Source: Mumia flava (GTDB lineage: Bacteria > Actinomycetota > Actinomycetes > Propionibacteriales > Nocardioidaceae). From it: a DNA stretch of 64,000 nt. This document shows positions 1 to 7,086 of the stretch, in pieces (the first letter of the stretch is position 1; the number at the start of each line of letters is the position of its first letter). The stretch lies in the NCBI RefSeq assembly GCF_002797495.1, contig NZ_PGEZ01000002.1:124001-188000 (forward strand). The letters run 5' to 3'. The notes beneath the pieces are model-generated. The model ran no database searches, was not told the origin of the DNA, and saw only the letters and a list, made by a program, of their open reading frames with translations. The position numbers and the translations under genes were made by a program.

Positions 1-2
1 GG

Positions 3-461
3 GAGATCGTCCGTGCGCTGACCGCGCGCGGGACGACCGTGCTGCTGACGACGCAGTACCTCGACGAGGCCGACCAGCTGGCGGAGCGGATCGCGGTGAT
101 CGACTCGGGGCGGGTGATCGCCGAGGGCACGAGCAGCCAGCTCAAGGCCTCCGTGGGGTCCGGGTCGTTGCACGTCCATCTGCACGACCCCGGCGACCAG
201 GCCCGTGCGATCGACGTTCTGACCCGCGCGTTCGGCGAGGAGGTCTTCGCCGGGTCCGACCCGGCCGACGTGGTCGCCCGGGTGGACGACCGGACGAAGG
301 TTCCACCGGCGCTCGCGACGCTGTCGGCCGACGGCGTCGAGCTGGCCGGCTTCAGCTACGGACAGCCCACCCTCGACGAGGTGTTCCTCTCCCTGACCGG
401 ACGGTCGGCCGAGGACGCCGCCGAGGAGCCGGAAGCGGAGCACGAAGGAGTGCGAGCATGA
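3..461 (+). CDS. DrrA-type ABC transporter ATP-binding protein, 3' part
   Basis: The gene enters from the left edge; the frame is open from base 3, so the true start and the Walker A and signature motifs lie outside. The visible part starts at the end of the nucleotide-binding domain with TTQYLDEADQLAERIAVID, the D-loop/switch region typical of DrrA (daunorubicin-type) exporters, where the switch position is Gln after LTT. It is followed by the roughly 85-residue C-terminal extension of this subfamily and an acidic tail. The stop overlaps the start of the permease gene by 4 bases (ATGA), so the two subunits are translationally coupled. The cargo cannot be told from sequence; drugs or lipids are usual for the family. 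Confidence 0.9.
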   Translation, partial: EIVRALTARGTTVLLTTQYLDEADQLAERIAVIDSGRVIAEGTSSQLKASVGSGSLHVHLHDPGDQARAIDVLTRAFGEEVFAGSDPADVVARVDDRTKVPPALATLSADGVELAGFSYGQPTLDEVFLSLTGRSAEDAAEEPEAEHEGVRA

Positions 462-1291
462 CCACCACAGCGACACCGCAGACGACGGCGGACAAGCTCG
501 ACTCGGTCCTCGCGGCCGGTCCGCGACCCAGCAGGCCCGGCGGCGTCACCACCTCGCTCGCGTTCGGGTGGCGGGCGATCCTGCGGATCAAGCACGTGCC
601 GGAGCAGCTGTTCGACGTCACGCTGTTCCCGGTGATGTCCGTCCTGCTGTTCACCTACCTGTTCGGCGGCGCGATCGCCGGCTCCACCGACGCGTACCTC
701 CAGTACGTGCTGCCCGGGATCCTCGTGCAGACGATCGTGATGATCACGATGTACACCGGCGTCGCCTTGAACACCGACATCGAGAAGGGCGTGTACGACC
801 GCATCCGGACGCTGCCGGTGTGGCGTCCGTCGGCGCTGGTCGGTGCGCTGCTCGGAGACGCGGTTCGCTACACGCTGGCGTCGGTCTTCGTGGTCGTGCT
901 CGGTCTCGTGCTCGGCTACCGACCGGACGGTGGCCTGCCGGGCGTCGTGGCCGGCGTCGCGCTGCTCATGGTGTTCTGCTTCGGGTTCTCGTGGATCTGG
1001 ACGTTCCTCGGTCTGCTCGCCCGCAGTCCGCAGTCCGTGATGGGGATCAGCATGATGATCCTCTTCCCGGCGGCCTTCCTCAGCCCGGTCTTCGTGGACC
1101 CCGAGACGATGCCGGGGTGGCTGCAGGTGTTCGTCGAGATCAACCCGATCTCCCACGTCGTCTATGCCGTGCGCGGTCTGATGGCCGGCGACGCGGTCGG
1201 CGACGAGGTGATGTGGACGCTGGTCGCCGCCGCCGTGATCACAGCGATCTTCGCGCCGCTGACCATGAGCCGGTTCGGCAAGCGTCGCTGA
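458..1291 (+). CDS. DrrB-type ABC transporter permease
   Basis: This 277-residue integral membrane protein is the permease partner of the ATPase that ends at 461; the genes share ATGA. After a hydrophilic N-terminus of about 55 residues come six hydrophobic segments, including ones near residues 55-75, 85-105, 130-155, 160-185 and 250-270. The ABC-2 membrane family pattern is visible (RTLPVWRPSALVG in the cytoplasmic loop and SPVFVDPETMPGWLQ before the last helices). It probably exports a hydrophobic compound. It converges on prcA, leaving only 26 bases between the two stop codons. Confidence 0.9.
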   Translation: MTTTATPQTTADKLDSVLAAGPRPSRPGGVTTSLAFGWRAILRIKHVPEQLFDVTLFPVMSVLLFTYLFGGAIAGSTDAYLQYVLPGILVQTIVMITMYTGVALNTDIEKGVYDRIRTLPVWRPSALVGALLGDAVRYTLASVFVVVLGLVLGYRPDGGLPGVVAGVALLMVFCFGFSWIWTFLGLLARSPQSVMGISMMILFPAAFLSPVFVDPETMPGWLQVFVEINPISHVVYAVRGLMAGDAVGDEVMWTLVAAAVITAIFAPLTMSRFGKRR

Positions 1292-1313
1292 GGCCGGACG
1301 TACGGGCGAGGCC

Positions 1314-1354
1314 GACCTCAGGCTGCGAGCGCGTCGCGCACGCGGCCTGAGGTC
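1314..1354 (-). terminator. Hairpin spanning the prcA stop codon
   Basis: GACCTCAGGC (1314-1323) and GCCTGAGGTC (1345-1354) form a perfect 10-bp inverted repeat with a 21-base GC-rich loop. The prcA stop codon lies in one arm and the last prcA codons form the loop. There is no T-tract on either strand. It may act as a U-less terminator between the convergent exporter and proteasome operons; this is inference from position and structure. Confidence 0.4.
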
Positions 1355-2013
1355 AGGCGCTTGAACTTGCGCGGCAGCGCGCGCGTCCGGTCGAGGACCG
1401 CCACCTCGAGCGCGTCCGCATCGATCGTCCGCGGGGTGGTCTCGTCGTGGCCGAGGGCCTTCGCCGCCAGGGCGATCGCCGCGTCCAGGCCGAGACCGGT
1501 TTCGAAGTGCTCCGAGAGGTAGGCCTCCGTCGCCTCCGCCTGGCCACCCATCACCGCGTGACCCTGGATGTCGGCGACCGAGCCGTCGTAGGTCAATCGA
1601 TAGATCTGGTCCGCGTCTGCGGTCGCGCCGACCTCGGCGACGAAGATCTCGACCTCGTACGGCTTCTCCGCGCCCGACGAGAAGATCGTCCCGAGCGTCT
1701 GGGCGTACGCGTTGGCGAGGCCGCGGCCGGTGACGTCGCTGCGGTCGTAGGAGTAGCCACGCAGGTCCGCGAGCCGCACACCGGCGATCCGCAGGTTCTC
1801 GAACTCGTTGTACCGGCCGACGGCGGCGAAGGCGATCCGGTCGTAGATCTCGCTGATCTTGTGCAGTGCCTGCGACTGGTTCTCGGCGACGAACAGGATC
1901 CCGTCGGCGTACTGGACGACCACGACGCTGCGGCCGCGGGCGATCCCCTTCCGCGCGAAGTCCGCGCGGTCCTTCATCAGCTGCTCGGGCGAGACGTAGA
2001 ACCCTGCGCTCAA
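1318..2013 (-). CDS. prcA: Proteasome subunit alpha
   Basis: PrcA forms the outer heptameric rings of the 20S proteasome core and gates substrate entry; it has no catalytic threonine. The 231-residue protein starts with [27 protein letters not shown], i.e. the actinobacterial alpha N-terminal gate segment ([14 protein letters not shown]), and keeps [17 protein letters not shown] and [10 protein letters not shown]. The start codon is TTG at 2013, supported by GAGGAGAGG seven bases upstream. It follows prcB by 49 bases and is the last gene of the pup-prcB-prcA operon. It is slightly shorter than the roughly 250-residue mycobacterial protein because the variable C-terminal tail is short. Confidence 0.96.
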   Translation of the reverse strand: MSAGFYVSPEQLMKDRADFARKGIARGRSVVVVQYADGILFVAENQSQALHKISEIYDRIAFAAVGRYNEFENLRIAGVRLADLRGYSYDRSDVTGRGLANAYAQTLGTIFSSGAEKPYEVEIFVAEVGATADADQIYRLTYDGSVADIQGHAVMGGQAEATEAYLSEHFETGLGLDAAIALAAKALGHDETTPRTIDADALEVAVLDRTRALPRKFKRLTSGRVRDALAA

Positions 2014-2062
2014 CGTCGATCCTCTCCTCGGCGGAACTGGTCGGGGTGCTGCACGTGCCGGG

Positions 2063-2878
2063 CTACTCGACCGGCGCGGACGGCCCGTCGGGTCGGGTCA
2101 TCCGGCCACCGATGACCCGGTCGGCGATCGCCGCAGTGGCGTCGTCGGAGTAGGCACGGTAGCCGTCGCCGGTGATCACGGCGACCATCGGGAAGATCCG
2201 GCGCGTCAGGTCCGGGCCGCCCGTGGCCGAGTCGTCGTCCGCCGCGTCGTAGAGGGCCTGGATGCAGGCGGTGACCGTGTCGTCCTCGGAGAGGTCGTCG
2301 CGGTAGAGCTTCTTCAGCGAGCCGCGCGCGAACGTCGAGCCCGATCCGACCGAGTGGAACGACCGCTCCTCGTTGCGGTTGCCGGTCACGTCGAAGACGA
2401 AGATCCGGCCCGCGCCGGCCTCGGTGTCGTACGCCGCGAACAGCGGGACGACCGCCAGTCCCTGCATCGCCATCGCGAGGTTGCCGCGGATCAGGGTCGC
2501 CAGGCGGTTGGCCTTGCCGTCGGTCGAGAGCGGGGTGCCCTCGATCTTCTCGTAGTGCTCCAGCTCGAGCTGGAACAACCGCGTCAGCTCGACTGCGATC
2601 CCGGCGGTGCCGGCGATGCCGACGGCCGAGAACTCGTCGGCGGGGAACACCTTCTGGATGTCGCGCTGGGCGATCACGTTGCCCATTGTCGCCCGGCGGT
2701 CACCGGCCATGACGACGCCGCCGGGAAACGTGGCCGCGACGATCGTCGTCGCATGCGCGACGTGGTCCGACAGCACGCCGTCGGCGAGCCGCGAGGACGG
2801 GAGCAGCTCCGGCTGGTGCCGGGCGAGGAACTCGGTGAACGAGGACGATCCTGCCGTCAGGAAGGCCTCTGGGAGCAT
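2063..2878 (-). CDS. prcB: Proteasome subunit beta
   Basis: PrcB is the catalytic subunit of the 20S core and degrades pupylated proteins in the cytosol. The 271-residue precursor has a 43-residue propeptide, after which the mature chain begins [19 protein letters not shown]. Catalytic Thr44 (mature Thr1), Asp60 (Asp17) and Lys76 (Lys33) are present, as are [11 protein letters not shown] and [15 protein letters not shown]. The residue before the cleavage site is Ala (HA/TT) where the M. tuberculosis enzyme has Gly. The ATG at 2878 shares one base with the pup stop (TGATG), so translation is coupled to pup. The reading frame continues upstream of 2878, but that part is antisense to the intergenic region and lies across pup. 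Confidence 0.96.
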   Translation of the reverse strand: MLPEAFLTAGSSSFTEFLARHQPELLPSSRLADGVLSDHVAHATTIVAATFPGGVVMAGDRRATMGNVIAQRDIQKVFPADEFSAVGIAGTAGIAVELTRLFQLELEHYEKIEGTPLSTDGKANRLATLIRGNLAMAMQGLAVVPLFAAYDTEAGAGRIFVFDVTGNRNEERSFHSVGSGSTFARGSLKKLYRDDLSEDDTVTACIQALYDAADDDSATGGPDLTRRIFPMVAVITGDGYRAYSDDATAAIADRVIGGRMTRPDGPSAPVE

Positions 2879-3087
2879 CACTGCCCGCCCTTCTGCACGA
2901 AGCTGCGCACGAACTCCTCGGCGTTCTCCTCGAGGACGTCGTCGATCTCGTCGAGGATCGAGTCGATGTCGTCGTCGAGCTTCTCCTTGCGCTCGGCGAC
3001 CGATTCGTCGGGCTCGACCGCCGTCTCGTCGTCGGTCTCGCTGCTCTTGCGGGTGGTCTTGTGCTGCTGTCCGCCGTCGCGTGCCAT
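2878..3087 (-). CDS. pup: Prokaryotic ubiquitin-like protein Pup
   Basis: Pup is the small disordered tag joined through its C-terminus to lysines of target proteins, marking them for the proteasome. This 69-residue protein has the diagnostic features: a polar N-terminus ([16 protein letters not shown]), a central acidic coiled-coil segment that binds the Arc/Mpa coiled coil ([20 protein letters not shown]), and the ending FVQKGGQ. The terminal Gln means it must be deamidated by Dop to GGE before ligation. ATG at 3087 is preferred over GTG at 3090 because AGGAGG lies five bases before the ATG. The stop codon overlaps the prcB start. Confidence 0.97.
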   Translation of the reverse strand: MARDGGQQHKTTRKSSETDDETAVEPDESVAERKEKLDDDIDSILDEIDDVLEENAEEFVRSFVQKGGQ

Positions 3088-3144
3088 CACAACCTCCTCG
3101 GTCGGACCCCCGGTGCTCCCGAGCGGGCGGGGGCCGTGGACCCG

Positions 3145-3152
3145 ACCCTATA
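3145..3152 (-). promoter_or_regulatory. Probable -10 element of the pup-prcB-prcA operon
   Basis: Read leftward the sequence is TATAGGGT, the best -10 match in the dop-pup gap. It gives an mRNA starting near 3138 with a leader of about 50 bases before pup, whose AGGAGG site is strong. No good -35 is visible at 16-18 bases, which is common for actinobacterial promoters. Confidence 0.45.
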
Positions 3153-3198
3153 CCGACGAGCCCGTCCGGCCACGCACGATGACGCGCCGTCACGAGTC

Positions 3199-3214
3199 GT
3201 TACGGCGCCGTAAC
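3199..3214. promoter_or_regulatory. 16-bp perfect palindrome upstream of pup
   Basis: GTTACGGCGCCGTAAC reads identically on both strands. It lies about 47 bases upstream of the proposed pup -10 element, a position suited to an activator or upstream repressor of the proteasome operon. The cognate protein is unknown. Confidence 0.35.
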
Positions 3215-3392
3215 CCGGGCGGCGCCCATCGGCCTCGTGCTGGTGCGGTCGGGGCTGATCCGGCCGGTAGAGCCCGCTCGGCGGCGTCCAAGGCCATCGA
3301 CGCCGAGGCGGAGCGCTGCTCGAGCCCCAGCTCGTCGACGTCGCACGCCACCGCCCTCGCGTCCAGGAGGTGGAACGGGACCTCGCACGCCG

Positions 3393-4910
3393 TCAACGAC
3401 CGGTCAGCGCGTCGAACAGACTCTGCGCGGAGTCGTGCTGGTCGAACAGCGACCCGACGTGCTCGCGCGTCCCGCGCAGCGGCTCCATCGTCGGGATCCG
3501 CTGGAGCGACTCGCGGCCCGGCAGGTCGAAGATCACGGAGTCCCAGGAGGCCGCGGCGACGGAGTCCGGGAAGTGCGCCAGGCACTGGCCGCGGAAGTAC
3601 GCGCGCGTGTCCTCGGGCGGCTGCGTGACGGCCCGCTCGATCTCGGTGTCGCTCAGCAGCCGCTTCATCCGACCCGAGCGGACGAGCCGGTGGTAGAGCC
3701 CTCGCTCCGGGCGCAGGTCCGCGTACTGGAGGTCGACCAGATGCAGCTTGGCGTCGTCCCAGTCGAGGCCGTCGCGCTGGCGGTACGACTCCAGCAGCGA
3801 CAGCTTCGCCACCCAGTCCAGCTCGTCGCGCAGGCTCATCGGGTCGTCGCCGAGCCTGGTGAGCACCGACTCCCAGCGGTCGAGCACGTCCTTGGTCTGC
3901 CCTGCGGTGAGGTCCTCACCGTCGTGCCCCGCCTCGATGAACGCCTGCGCGCGCTCGAGGTACGCCCACTGCAGGTCCAGACCGCTGAACCGCCGCCCGT
4001 CGGCCAGCTCCACCAGCGTGGCCAACGACGGGTCGTGCGAGATCGCGTGCAGCGCGCGGACCGGCTGCGCGAGCTCGAGGCCGGACTCCAGGAACCCGGC
4101 CTCGATCATCGCGAGCACGAGCGAGGTCGTCCCGAGCTTGAGGTACGCAGCGATCTCCGACATCGACGCGTCGCCGATGATCACGTGCAGACGGCGGTAC
4201 TTCGACGGGTCGGCGTGCGGCTCGTCGCGGGTGTTGATGATCGGCCGCTTGAGCGTCGTCTCCAGCCCGACGCCGACCTCGAAGTAGTCGGCGCGCTGGC
4301 TGATCTGGAAGCCGTGCTCCGACCCGTCCTGCTGGCGACCGACCCGGCCGGCGCCGCACACGACTTGCCGGGAGACGAAGAAGGGCGTGAGGTGCTCGAC
4401 GATCGCACCGAACGGCACGTCGCGTCGCATCAGGTAGTTCTCGTGGGCGCCGTACGACGCGCCCTTGTTGTCGACGTTGTTCTTGTAGAGCAGCAGGCCC
4501 GGAGCCCCCGGGATCTGGCTCGCGAGGTCGGCGCCGCGCTGCATCACGAGCTCGCCCGCCTTCTCCCACAGCACGACGTCGCGCGGGTTCGTGCACTCCG
4601 GCGTCGAGAACTCCGGGTGGGCGTGGTCGACGTAGAGCCGGGCGCCGTTCGTCAGGATGACGTTCGCGAGACCGAGGTCCTCGTCGGTCAGCTGCGTGGG
4701 ATCGGCCCGGTCGCGGCTCAGGTCGAACCCGCGCGCGTCGCGCAGAGGGTTCTCCTCCTCGAAGTCCCAGCGGGCTCGGCGGGTCAGGCCGTTCGCGCTC
4801 GCGTACGCGTTGACGACCTGCGTGGACGCGACCATCTGGTTGGCCGTCGGCTGTCCCTTGACGGAGATGCCGTACTCGACCTCGGACCCCATCACCCGTC
4901 GTACCGTCAT
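3393..4910 (-). CDS. dop: Pup deamidase/depupylase Dop
   Basis: Dop hydrolyses the C-terminal Gln of Pup to Glu so it can be ligated, and also removes Pup from targets. It is a glutamine-synthetase-fold enzyme of 505 residues. The ATP/Mg start motif MGSEVEYGI (residues 7-15) is present, and Asp95 in [17 protein letters not shown] matches the catalytic aspartate of Dop. Dop rather than the ligase PafA is indicated by GSEVEYG, by the insert at about residues 40-80, and by [19 protein letters not shown]. It lies directly upstream of pup, as in other actinobacteria. The ATG at 4910 has no Shine-Dalgarno sequence but TAGGGT lies six bases before it. PafA is not in the window. Confidence 0.96.
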   Translation of the reverse strand: MTVRRVMGSEVEYGISVKGQPTANQMVASTQVVNAYASANGLTRRARWDFEEENPLRDARGFDLSRDRADPTQLTDEDLGLANVILTNGARLYVDHAHPEFSTPECTNPRDVVLWEKAGELVMQRGADLASQIPGAPGLLLYKNNVDNKGASYGAHENYLMRRDVPFGAIVEHLTPFFVSRQVVCGAGRVGRQQDGSEHGFQISQRADYFEVGVGLETTLKRPIINTRDEPHADPSKYRRLHVIIGDASMSEIAAYLKLGTTSLVLAMIEAGFLESGLELAQPVRALHAISHDPSLATLVELADGRRFSGLDLQWAYLERAQAFIEAGHDGEDLTAGQTKDVLDRWESVLTRLGDDPMSLRDELDWVAKLSLLESYRQRDGLDWDDAKLHLVDLQYADLRPERGLYHRLVRSGRMKRLLSDTEIERAVTQPPEDTRAYFRGQCLAHFPDSVAAASWDSVIFDLPGRESLQRIPTMEPLRGTREHVGSLFDQHDSAQSLFDALTGR

Positions 4911-4916
4911 GGGTTC

Positions 4917-4922
4917 ACCCTA
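4917..4922 (-). promoter_or_regulatory. Leaderless-type -10 of dop
   Basis: TAGGGT read leftward, six bases before the dop ATG. The spacing puts the transcription start at or next to the A of the start codon, and there is no ribosome-binding site. Confidence 0.55.
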
Positions 4923-4951
4923 GCCAGTGCGCCCGACGCTCCCCTGGCACG

Positions 4952-5473
4952 ATGATCGGCGTGGACGAGATCGTGGCGCTGTACGGGCCGGACGGCCGCC
5001 CTGCCGGGGAGGCTCCGCGCTCGCGGGTGCGGGCCGAGAACCTGCACCACGGCGCGACCGCGATCGTCGTGACGGACCCGGCCGGACGGGTCTACGTCCA
5101 CCGCCGGTCGGACACGAAGGACGTCTTCCCCGGGATGTACGACGTCTGCGCCGGCGGCGTCCTGCTCGCGGGCGAGGACCCAGGCGACGGCGCCGCGCGC
5201 GAGGTGGCCGAGGAGCTCGGCGTGATCGGCGCGGAGCTCGTGCCGGTCTTCACCAGCCGCTACACCGACGCCCACACGTCGTACGAGGCGTTCGGGTATC
5301 TCGTCGAGGGGTGGGACGGGCCGATCCGCTGGCAGCCGGAGGAGGTCGCGTGGGGCGACTGGATGCCGCTCGAGCGGGTCGTCGCGCTGCTCGACGACCC
5401 GCAGTGGCCGTGCGTGCCAGACTCCCGCGCGATCGCCGGCCCCTGGCTGCGGGAGCGCCTCGTCGGTCGCTGA
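4952..5473 (+). CDS. NUDIX hydrolase
   Basis: A 173-residue hydrolase of nucleoside-diphosphate-linked substrates. The NUDIX box is perfect at residues 69-91: G, five residues, E75, seven residues, R83-E84, then EELGV. The N-terminal segment APRSRVRAENLHHGATAIVV and VFPGMYDVCAGG place it with the YfcD/isopentenyl-diphosphate-isomerase-like group, but the substrate is not predictable. An alternative in-frame GTG at 4961 (MDEIVAL) fits relatives and has CACGAT seven bases upstream, so the mRNA may be leaderless. It is divergent from dop, and is the first of three rightward genes lying inside the otherwise leftward proteasome locus. Confidence 0.88.
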   Translation: MIGVDEIVALYGPDGRPAGEAPRSRVRAENLHHGATAIVVTDPAGRVYVHRRSDTKDVFPGMYDVCAGGVLLAGEDPGDGAAREVAEELGVIGAELVPVFTSRYTDAHTSYEAFGYLVEGWDGPIRWQPEEVAWGDWMPLERVVALLDDPQWPCVPDSRAIAGPWLRERLVGR

Positions 5474-5776
5474 GTTCAGCGCAGGCGCCTGCCGGGGAAG
5501 ACGGGGGCGGGTGAGTCGGCGTAGTAGCTGAACGAGCGAGCTGGGAACGGCGGGTCGCGCATACCGCAACCACGGCTCGCCGTGATCCCGGGTGCTACCC
5601 ACCGATCGATATCGCCGACTTGCCAGGTGCCCACGCAGTCGCTAATTTCTGTGACGCGCACCACATCTGGCGATTGGCCAGACTGTGGGCGGCCACCGAC
5701 TTGCTTCGTTCGGATCGAGCGGATTCGGCAGGCGGGCACTCCGTCGAGAGGATGGAATAGCCGTCCTCTCTTGGAG
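5474..5776. other. Gene-poor gap, possible gene remnant
   Basis: This stretch holds no convincing complete gene. GC drops here. On the minus strand about 5476-5630 can be read as a C-terminus including VGDIDRWVAPGIT and ARSFSYYADSPAPVF and ending at TGA 5478-5476, which looks more protein-like than chance. Upstream it runs into antisense of the next gene, so at most it is a truncated remnant. The rightward frame of the downstream gene is also open from 5582, but nothing there resembles a signal or a domain. Confidence 0.4.
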
Positions 5777-6625
5777 ATGAGGATCGAAGGAGTCAGATGG
5801 TGGAAGGTCGACGGATCGTCCTTGCAAGCAGTCTGTTGCGTCGCGCTGGTTGGTACCACTGCGGTGTCCCCAGCGTTGGCTGATTCGGGTTCCACACCCG
5901 GCTTCCCGAACGGGCATACCGACAAGGAATGGGCAGAACCGGCCACACTGCACGTCGAGTCGAGTGCGCCGACCGAGTCGGACACCATCTCGAGTGACGA
6001 GCCGGCGTACGACCCAGCGGAGGACGTCGTGCTGCCGGGCAGTTTCCAGAGGCCTGGTCTGCGTTCGTATGTCGAGAGCGGCGGCACCCCTGTGTACTTC
6101 GAGGCTCCGATCACCTACAGCCCACGGTCGAACGGCGGCGGCACGATGACCACAGCTGCCGCATCGGGCACGTGGTGGGACGGCGTCTGCACAAGTGGAG
6201 AGAGCCGCTACAGCGTGGTCAAGGACTATCCGCGAGCAAAGGCACACTCTCGTATGGAGCGCACCTACGCCCGCATGTACTGCGGCAAGAAGGATCGCGA
6301 GAGCATGAACCCCGTGTCGGAAGCCGCCTTCGGCATCCGGCATATCCGTGCGTACCACAAGTCCCAGTTCGCGAAGCTGGCGTCGTGGCAAGGATCGACG
6401 TGGGGTCATTGGATGCACTGGGCCATTCGGTGGGTGATGTCCGAACCCGGGAAGCGAACGGTGCAGAATGCCAATAGGTTCTGCTATCAGAAGCAGTTCA
6501 CGTTCGTTGACCTGTCGGGGAACACCGTCAAGCGGCGCGTGATCGTCATCCTCGGAAAGACGGGCGTCCGGATTATGACGTCGTTCCCCCGGAAGAGCGC
6601 CTACTGCTCGGGCGACGCGTTTTGA
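5777..6625 (+). CDS. Secreted basic protein with toxin-like C-terminal domain
   Basis: I do not recognise this 282-residue protein by name. From the ATG at 5777 it has a signal peptide (QAVCCVALVGTTAVSPALAD, cleavage near residue 35), an acidic Ser/Thr/Pro linker to about residue 130, and a basic domain of about 150 residues. That domain has four cysteines (138, 169, 236, 277), the pair R188-H189 and H194 in FGIRHIRAYHKS, and the ending VRIMTSFPRKSAYC. The pattern RHI-H-...-TsfP recalls secreted nuclease toxins of the BECR fold (EndoU/colicin-like); this is inference. The stop overlaps the next gene (TTGA). GC is about 58-62 percent in sampled lines against 73 percent nearby. The start is uncertain: GAAGGAG precedes an out-of-frame ATG at 5797, and a frameshift cannot be excluded. 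Confidence 0.6.
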   Translation: MRIEGVRWWKVDGSSLQAVCCVALVGTTAVSPALADSGSTPGFPNGHTDKEWAEPATLHVESSAPTESDTISSDEPAYDPAEDVVLPGSFQRPGLRSYVESGGTPVYFEAPITYSPRSNGGGTMTTAAASGTWWDGVCTSGESRYSVVKDYPRAKAHSRMERTYARMYCGKKDRESMNPVSEAAFGIRHIRAYHKSQFAKLASWQGSTWGHWMHWAIRWVMSEPGKRTVQNANRFCYQKQFTFVDLSGNTVKRRVIVILGKTGVRIMTSFPRKSAYCSGDAF

Positions 6626-7032
6626 GCGACTCGGGATCTGAGGGCGAACTGGCTGACCCGGATCGGTCGGTCGCACCAGCTGACGTGTTGTGGCAGGAGT
6701 TGCTGGCCGAGGTGCGTCGCTACGGCGTTGTGGACGCGATCGACGCCAACGGGTTCGATTTTCGCCAACCCGCGGAGAGCACCGGACGACGATTCCAGAT
6801 GTCTCCCGAACTCTTGCGGGATGGCTTCGTGAACGACATCGTGCGGACAGGCTCTGGAGCTGAGGTGCCTCACCTGCCGCAGTGGTTTCTCGACGAGGTC
6901 GTCGAATTCATCGGGTCAAACGAGGAACCGTACGACCATCGCTACGTGGTCCTGGCTGGAACCCGGCTCGTCCCCTCGCAGGATGGCCAGCACCCAGACT
7001 TCGGTTCGAGCGCGGCGCCGCCGTCGCGCTAG
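6622..7032 (+). CDS. Small acidic protein, candidate immunity protein
   Basis: A 136-residue protein with no family I can name. It starts at TTG 6622, which overlaps the preceding stop codon (TTGA), so it is expected to be translated by ribosomes finishing the secreted protein. It is acidic overall, has no signal peptide or membrane segment, and contains an amphipathic stretch VLWQELLAEVRRYGVVDAI and a motif LPQWFLDEVVEFIGS. A small acidic cytosolic protein coupled to a basic secreted protein is the usual arrangement of an immunity gene behind its toxin. Base composition is low-GC like its neighbour, which suggests joint transfer. The last 15 residues are low-complexity. Confidence 0.6.
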   Translation: MSDSGSEGELADPDRSVAPADVLWQELLAEVRRYGVVDAIDANGFDFRQPAESTGRRFQMSPELLRDGFVNDIVRTGSGAEVPHLPQWFLDEVVEFIGSNEEPYDHRYVVLAGTRLVPSQDGQHPDFGSSAAPPSR

Positions 7033-7086
7033 CCGCGACGGCGGCGTCTACTTGTTGCGAGCCACCCTCGGGAGTACTGGGCGTAG

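Larger units (their letters stand above)
3088..3392. other. Intergenic region between dop and pup
   Basis: These 305 bases hold the pup leader, its probable promoter (about 3145) and a 16-bp palindrome (3199-3214). A leftward frame from GTG 3351 to 3190 could encode 53 residues starting MACDVDELGLEQRSASASMA, but it has no convincing ribosome site and its C-terminal half is low-complexity Arg/Pro/Ala; I do not call it a gene. Confidence 0.5.

Noticed and set aside
3190-3351. 53-codon leftward frame between dop and pup
   Set aside because: N-terminal half looks plausible, but there is no clear ribosome site and the C-terminal half is low complexity. Kept only as a note in the intergenic entry.
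3237-4955. 572-codon plus-strand frame across dop
   Set aside because: Shadow of the well-supported dop gene with low-complexity translation.
5582-5776. Upstream extension of the toxin-like gene to 5582
   Set aside because: The added 65 residues would place the clear signal peptide in the interior of the protein and have no domain character.
5797-5883. ATG at 5797 with a strong ribosome site
   Set aside because: Its frame ends after about 28 codons. It could indicate a frameshift or a short leader peptide, but the in-frame signal peptide from 5777 is a simpler reading.
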